A stretch of 16,793 nucleotides of DNA from an uncultured Prevotella sp. (GTDB taxonomy: Bacteria > Bacteroidota > Bacteroidia > Bacteroidales > Bacteroidaceae), in assembly GCA_900543975.1 (NCBI GenBank), contig UQTI01000064.1:1-16793 (forward strand). Reading direction: 5' to 3'. Below, in pieces: positions 13,736 through 16,793 of this stretch (positions are counted from its first letter, which is position 1; the number at the start of each line of letters is the position of its first letter). Below the pieces are notes generated by a model. It saw nothing but the letters and a program-made list of their open reading frames with translations, was not told the DNA's origin and searched no databases. A program made the position numbers and the translations under genes.

Positions 13736-13964
13736 GTTCAGAAATATTAAAAACCTGCCTATAGAAACGAACCCAATAATTGTGGTGTGCTCTTTTAGTC
13801 GAAAAATATACGATTCTTTCTTTAAAACGGTCAACCTTAAATGCTACCCTCATCGAGTACCAATGGCGCTCATTTTCGAGATACTCATACATCCACTTAA
13901 GAGCAGTAGCTGATATTGAGAAATGTTGATCCTCATACTCAAGATAATGTTTTTTGAAGCCCAT
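13689..13964 (-). CDS. Hypothetical early protein, 91 residues
   Basis: It begins MGFKKHYLEYEDQHFSISAT and is rich in aromatic and basic residues (HHNYWVRFYRQVF, HDLKMRIMQAQKK). I do not recognise a family. It starts one base after the LuxR-type regulator gene stops, so it is co-translated or co-transcribed with it in the early cluster. The high net positive charge would suit nucleic-acid binding, but no motif supports this. Confidence 0.65.
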   Translation of the reverse strand: MGFKKHYLEYEDQHFSISATALKWMYEYLENERHWYSMRVAFKVDRFKERIVYFSTKRAHHNYWVRFYRQVFNISEHDLKMRIMQAQKKLH

Positions 13965-13965
13965 A

Positions 13966-14490
13966 TCAGTAGTTTTTTAATCTTAGAACTCTTATAATGT
14001 CTCGACAATGACTTACACCACATTTCCTTTTGATTCGCATGAGCTGTACCTTTACGGTCTGAGCGTTCTTGTTCAAATGCTCGGCTATTTGTGTAAATGT
14101 CAGGCCTTCAAGGTAGAGGTCGGCAATCTCACGTTCACATTTGGACAGATTTACCATCGATTTAGGTTTGCAGATAACCCATTCATTTTCGCAGATGCCC
14201 CTCAGAGGACAGCGAACTTCTTCAAAATGAAGAATGTCATGCTCAATATCTTGCGTTAACAGATCATGCTCTCCAAAATTACAGCGGATAAATCGATCAA
14301 CCATTTTGAACGGATCTCGTCGATATATTCTTGACAATGTAGCGTAGCACTCAGGAAACCTTGTTCTTATGATGTTATGCAGCTTGTCAATGATTGCCGT
14401 GTTGAACTTGGTGAGACGTTTCGCCTCTTCACCTGATATCTTATAATAAACAGAGCCGTCAGGTGAGGTGTGAAATTCTATATTTTCCAT
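13966..14490 (-). CDS. LuxR-type transcriptional regulator with Cys cluster, phage early regulator
   Basis: A 174-residue protein. Residues 90-109 (EEVRCPLRGICENEWVICKP) hold Cys94, Cys100 and Cys107, a likely metal-binding cluster with a further Cys70 nearby. Residues 115-171 (LSKCEREIADLYLEGLTFTQ, then EHLNKNAQTVKVQL) are a LuxR/GerE-type helix-turn-helix. I recall this combination, including the CPLRG-x-C motif, as a widespread regulator in Bacteroidales phages. A role as activator of late or replication genes is reasonable but not shown here. The start overlaps the upstream small gene by 13 bases. Confidence 0.8.
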   Translation of the reverse strand: MENIEFHTSPDGSVYYKISGEEAKRLTKFNTAIIDKLHNIIRTRFPECYATLSRIYRRDPFKMVDRFIRCNFGEHDLLTQDIEHDILHFEEVRCPLRGICENEWVICKPKSMVNLSKCEREIADLYLEGLTFTQIAEHLNKNAQTVKVQLMRIKRKCGVSHCRDIIRVLRLKNY

Positions 14491-14696
14491 AAGCCTTCCT
14501 TTTGAATAGCCTCCTTACAAGCTATCCTCTCAAGAGTGTTGAGGTTGTAACCTCCAACCCCCGACAACTTGCGACGGATGGTGTTGTAATTCATACCATA
14601 GTTAACCATTAAGTATTTTAAATACTCAGCCTTGTTTTTTCTGGAGAGATTCGCATAGTAAACCTCCAGGTTTAATGATTCAAATTTATGCTCCAT
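14478..14696 (-). CDS. Small Cro-like early protein, 72 residues
   Basis: The first gene of the leftward early cluster. Residues 20-60 (NKAEYLKYLMVNYGMNYNTI, then RRKLSGVGGYNLNTLERIA) can form a helix-turn-helix: two helices with MNYNTIRRKL as the likely recognition segment. Position opposite a plus-strand XRE repressor, across shared operators, is the classical place for a Cro-type antirepressor. No biochemical signature proves this. Its stop overlaps the start of the LuxR-type gene by 13 bases. Confidence 0.6.
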   Translation of the reverse strand: MEHKFESLNLEVYYANLSRKNKAEYLKYLMVNYGMNYNTIRRKLSGVGGYNLNTLERIACKEAIQKEGLWKI

Positions 14697-14723
14697 TTTC
14701 TTGTTTATGTCATTTTTAGTGTC

Positions 14724-14742
14724 TAACTTTGACGCAAAGATA
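14724..14742. promoter_or_regulatory. Two opposed -7 boxes between repressor and early genes
   Basis: TAACTTTG on the plus strand (14724-14731) and TATCTTTG on the minus strand (14735-14742) are both TAnnTTTG matches. Separated by ACG, they form an inverted repeat with one mismatch. The minus-strand box would start the early cluster about 32 bases before the ATG at 14696, with its -33 region inside operator O1. The plus-strand box, with CTTG 20 bp upstream, could start repressor mRNA with a leader of about 80 bases. The plus-strand reading is less certain, and the site may simply be an operator. Confidence 0.55.
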
Positions 14743-14761
14743 TAAACAAAAAGCGAAATAG

Positions 14762-14777
14762 TCCTACTTTATTAGGA
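14762..14777. promoter_or_regulatory. Operator palindrome O1 at the repressor/early intergenic region
   Basis: TCCTA (14762-14766), six bases, TAGGA (14773-14777). Arms and spacing are identical to O3 at 9977. It covers the -33 position of the leftward early promoter, so binding there should repress the early cluster. Confidence 0.75.
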
Positions 14778-14784
14778 TTTTAAA

Positions 14785-14800
14785 TCTTAAAATAGTAGGT
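14785..14800. promoter_or_regulatory. Operator-like site O2 before the repressor gene
   Basis: TCTTA (14785-14789), six bases, TAGGT (14796-14800), with 4 of 5 bases matching O1 in each arm. Its centre is 23 bp from that of O1. It overlaps TAGGTTTT (14796-14803), a near match to a -7 box about 15 bases before the repressor ATG. Autoregulation of the repressor is therefore possible. Confidence 0.5.
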
Positions 14801-14817
14801 TTTAACCTTTATTAAGT

Positions 14818-15252
14818 ATGAGATATGAGAATAATACTGTAAAAAGCGCAAGAGTTAAGGAACTTCTTGCGCGAGCTGGCATCAGCATTGGCGATTTTAG
14901 TAAAAGCCTGTGGGGCTCAAAGAGTCATAACAGCATTACATACTTTGATGCACGGCCAGATATAAAAGTTTCGACTTTAGTGCGGATGGCCGAGATCTTA
15001 GGATGTTCGATAGAAGATATCTTAAAAAAGTCGGACACTAATACGGACATTCCTACAATAAACGGAGATCATAATGTTGTCAATAGCAACAACATAAGCT
15101 CTGATGTAACGACGCTAAAAGCGGAAGTCAGAGCATTAAAGATGGTAATAGAAGAGAAAAACCAACGTATTGAAGATTTAAAAAAAGCTAATTCTGACCT
15201 TGGAAACAGATTAGATTTACTCTTACAGTTAGGACGAAAGATAGACAAATAA
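14818..15252 (+). CDS. XRE-type repressor with C-terminal coiled coil
   Basis: A 144-residue protein and the only gene on the plus strand. Residues about 9-65 (VKSARVKELLARAGISIGDF, then IKVSTLVRMAEILGCSIEDI) form an XRE-like helix-turn-helix domain. A polar Asn/Asp linker (NGDHNVVNSNNISSD) follows, then a coiled coil from about 95 to 138 with heptad Leu/Ile (VIEEKNQRIEDLKK) that should drive dimerisation. No peptidase or metalloprotease domain for SOS cleavage is present. It is divergent from the early cluster with palindromic sites between, so it most likely maintains lysogeny and, given matching site O3, may also silence the structural operon. Confidence 0.82.
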   Translation: MRYENNTVKSARVKELLARAGISIGDFSKSLWGSKSHNSITYFDARPDIKVSTLVRMAEILGCSIEDILKKSDTNTDIPTINGDHNVVNSNNISSDVTTLKAEVRALKMVIEEKNQRIEDLKKANSDLGNRLDLLLQLGRKIDK

Positions 15253-15290
15253 ATTTGTTAAAAACTGAGAAAGACAAACATGTTATGTAC

Positions 15291-15336
15291 AAAAAGGGCA
15301 GGGTGGGGCGTTTTAGATAAAAATCCCAATCCTGCC
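15291..15336 (-). terminator. Probable leftward terminator after the Fic remnant
   Basis: On the minus strand GGCAGGATTGGG pairs imperfectly with CCCCACCCTGCC across an A/T-rich loop and is followed by CTTTTTG. It would stop leftward transcription from the Fic side before it enters the repressor gene from behind. Confidence 0.6.
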
Positions 15337-15403
15337 TCCGCAACTCATAACGGCATAGCAAGTTGTAATAGCAACGAGTTGTGTCGTTTTTTCGTTTCAG
15401 GCT

Positions 15404-15472
15404 GCCAGCCAAGACAAATTCTGTCTGGCCATGGGTTAAGGTATTACGAGTAATATGGCGGCTGAAAAACAT
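15404..15472 (-). pseudogene. Fragment resembling the N-terminal part of a Fic gene
   Basis: The minus strand here reads HITRNTLTHGQTEFVLAG. The intact Fic protein at 15541-16602 reads HLEGNTLTYGQTELLLLFG. The DNA at 15420-15445 matches 16454-16479 at 24 of 26 bases. The similarity ends after about 20 residues in a non-Fic tail, and no Fic active-site motif follows. It is either a remnant of a second Fic gene or a copied piece of the neighbouring one. Confidence 0.6.
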
Positions 15473-15478
15473 GTTGGA

Positions 15479-15516
15479 AATAGATGATTATACCATTAAA
15501 AGGCAAATCATCTATT
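15479..15516. repeat. 11-bp perfect inverted repeat downstream of the Fic gene
   Basis: AATAGATGATT (15479-15489) and AATCATCTATT (15506-15516) are exact reverse complements separated by 16 bases. No T-run follows on the minus strand, so a standard terminator is unlikely. The rest of 15253-15540 holds only the terminator and the Fic fragment described here. Confidence 0.75.
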
Positions 15517-15540
15517 CCTAATATTCTACTTAAATAGTGC

Positions 15541-16602
15541 TCACACAACGGAAGTCGCAATAACTCTCCAAGCACCATTTTCATGACGTGCTATGTAGCC
15601 ATTGTCAACCATGCGCTTTACAAGTTTCTGAACAGCAGACGTATTGATGCCTAACGAGCTTGTCAATTCTGCATAAGTAATGCTGGGATTTTCACGCATC
15701 AACTGCAGAATTCGTGCTGTGTTTTTACTTCTTGTCGTAATAATATCGCCATCGTACCACCAAAGGTCTTCATCCTTGCGAGTTACAAAGTCAATGTCTG
15801 TTTGAATTTCCTTGGCAACTAATTTCTCAAAGTATTTCAGGAAAATGCCTATCTGCTTGATATTGGCATGTGCTCCTACAGAAGGAATCGCACCTACCAC
15901 CATATCGGTTTGGTGCAAAGCCTCCAGATACTCTTGTTTTTTCCGGCTTCGTACCACTATCATCGGCCATCCATGTCTTGAAAGAATATAGTTCACCATT
16001 AAACGAGCTATTCGTCCATTTCCATCCTCGAATGGATGGATGCGTATGTAGCGGTAATGGAACAAGGCCGCCAATTCTACGGGAGATAGATTTCCTTGCT
16101 GTTCCTCCTCGTTATACCAATTTACAAGATCAGACATAAGAGCAGGTGTCTCCTCAGGTGATGCATACTCAAATCTGTCACCATAACGAGTTATTACACT
16201 GTTAGGACGAGTCTTGTATTGTCCTGCATGGATAACAAAACTTGTCTGCACACCATTGGGTAATGTGCGATACTCGGTATAGTCCTCACGAAGCAAAGTA
16301 TGATGAAGTGTCCTGATGAAATTTTGTGTTAGTGGCTCTTTCTTATTTGCCGCCTCTTCCTTCATCATTTTTACAGACACCTCACTGGCTTTCATGTCGT
16401 TGAAGTCTTTCAAGTGTCCTTCTCCACTTACTTTGCCAAAAAGAAGCAAAAGCTCTGTCTGGCCATAGGTCAAGGTATTGCCTTCGAGATGATTACTGTT
16501 GTAGTTATACTCAACAGTAAACCTCATGCTAAGTTTGTTCTGATCGGCTTCAGACAGTGGCTGAATAGATTGCCATTTGTTATAGATTTTTTCTAATGTC
16601 AT
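15541..16602 (-). CDS. Fic-domain AMP-transferase, class II type, with C-terminal winged helix
   Basis: A 353-residue protein, usual length for this class. The Fic motif HPFEDGNGR lies at 189-197, intact, with the catalytic His189. The inhibitory motif S36-N-H-L-E40-G41 in the N-terminal helix fits the (S/T)xxxE(G/N) pattern of class II Fic proteins, in which Glu40 blocks productive ATP binding. The C-terminus (about 285-345, with ELTSSLGINTSAVQKLVKRM) is a winged helix-turn-helix, suggesting DNA binding and autoregulation. Fic proteins of this type transfer AMP to Ser, Thr or Tyr of target proteins; the target is unknown. It has palindromic sites upstream and no visible partner antitoxin gene. 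It may be a host gene or cargo beside the element. Confidence 0.9.
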   Translation of the reverse strand: MTLEKIYNKWQSIQPLSEADQNKLSMRFTVEYNYNSNHLEGNTLTYGQTELLLLFGKVSGEGHLKDFNDMKASEVSVKMMKEEAANKKEPLTQNFIRTLHHTLLREDYTEYRTLPNGVQTSFVIHAGQYKTRPNSVITRYGDRFEYASPEETPALMSDLVNWYNEEEQQGNLSPVELAALFHYRYIRIHPFEDGNGRIARLMVNYILSRHGWPMIVVRSRKKQEYLEALHQTDMVVGAIPSVGAHANIKQIGIFLKYFEKLVAKEIQTDIDFVTRKDEDLWWYDGDIITTRSKNTARILQLMRENPSITYAELTSSLGINTSAVQKLVKRMVDNGYIARHENGAWRVIATSVV

Positions 16603-16636
16603 AATCGTTCTACTTTTATCTATTACTTCTTTTAGA

Positions 16637-16665
16637 GTGGTAAGTTACCACCTTTATTGGTGGTA
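16637..16665. promoter_or_regulatory. Overlapping palindromes upstream of the Fic gene
   Basis: GTGGTAA-G-TTACCAC (16637-16651) is a perfect 7-bp inverted repeat, and TACCACC (16646-16652), six bases, GGTGGTA (16659-16665) is a second perfect one. The two share TACCAC. They lie 35-63 bases before the Fic ATG. The Fic protein has a winged helix, so self-binding is an attractive but untested explanation. The -7 box for Fic is not clear. Confidence 0.65.
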
Positions 16666-16727
16666 TATGATTTAACCATGTATCTTATCATTACCCCAGT
16701 TCGGGATAAGAATAGTTCATAAAAAAG

Positions 16728-16758
16728 TTGGTAGTCTTACAAATATTTTGTATCTTTA
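16728..16758 (+). promoter_or_regulatory. Plus-strand promoter pointing out of the window
   Basis: TTGG at 16728-16731, a 19-bp spacer, then TATCTTTA (16751-16758), 7 of 8 to TAnnTTTG. It would drive a gene beyond the right edge. The rest of 16603-16793 holds the Fic upstream sites and no gene. Confidence 0.4.
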
Positions 16759-16793
16759 TAGGTGAAAATCAATTAGTTACAAATATATTTGAT

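Noticed and set aside
15188..15472. Complete 94-residue minus-strand gene
   Set aside because: Only the first 20 or so residues resemble Fic. The remainder crosses a terminator and the end of the repressor gene, so it is treated as a fragment.
1..16793. tRNA or rRNA genes, or insertion sequence ends
   Set aside because: I saw no tRNA-like cloverleaf, no rRNA-like sequence, and no transposase or paired terminal repeats. A tool-based scan could still find a divergent tRNA.

Overview
The window looks like one arm of a Bacteroidales (Bacteroidota) prophage or phage-derived element joined to host-type or accessory DNA at its right end. Prevotella or Bacteroides relatives are the best guess. The taxonomic argument rests on promoters of the Bacteroidota type (-7 box TAnnTTTG, with a T-rich or TTTG -33 element 19-20 bp upstream), on weak or absent Shine-Dalgarno sequences, and on protein families I associate with Bacteroidales phages. 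I ran no database search, so family names are recalled from sequence patterns.

Layout, read leftward because almost every gene is on the minus strand. A plus-strand XRE-type repressor (14818-15252) faces a leftward early cluster: a small Cro-like protein, a LuxR-type regulator with a Cys cluster, a 91-residue protein and a 39-residue Cys-rich protein (14696 to 13616). A 972-residue primase-helicase with its own promoter follows (13479-10561) and ends in a strong terminator. A 614-bp gene-free region (9947-10560) then carries seven exact TTGTGA repeats, a promoter, and two palindromes of the same type as those beside the repressor. It is the best candidate for a replication origin plus late-gene control region. 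Leftward from it run two conserved-type unknown genes (9946 and 9371), a ClpP-like head protease fused to a scaffold-like tail, the major capsid protein, a probable virion structural protein, a 282-residue helical protein, a PLD-fold protein, a small HTH protein, a probable small terminase and the large terminase (ending at 2184).

Downstream of the terminase, where a portal gene would often sit, lies an accessory block: a HicA/HicB toxin-antitoxin pair with its own promoter and operator, a DUF5053-like fragment, and an adenine methyltransferase. The methyltransferase start is preceded by an 11-G tract and its C-terminus carries a 12-bp tandem repeat. No portal, tail, lysis or integrase gene is visible, so either the element continues to the left or it is a reduced or satellite-like element.

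To the right of the repressor are a short remnant resembling the start of a Fic gene, an 11-bp inverted repeat, and an intact class II-type Fic adenylyltransferase with palindromic sites upstream. A plus-strand promoter points out of the window.

The strongest new-looking observations are (1) the G-tract, which places an upstream ATG with a good promoter exactly one base out of frame with the methyltransferase, a likely ON/OFF switch; (2) a shared TCCTA-N6-TAGGA palindrome at the repressor locus and 4.8 kb away before the structural operon, which suggests one regulator controls both; and (3) the repeat-rich origin candidate.
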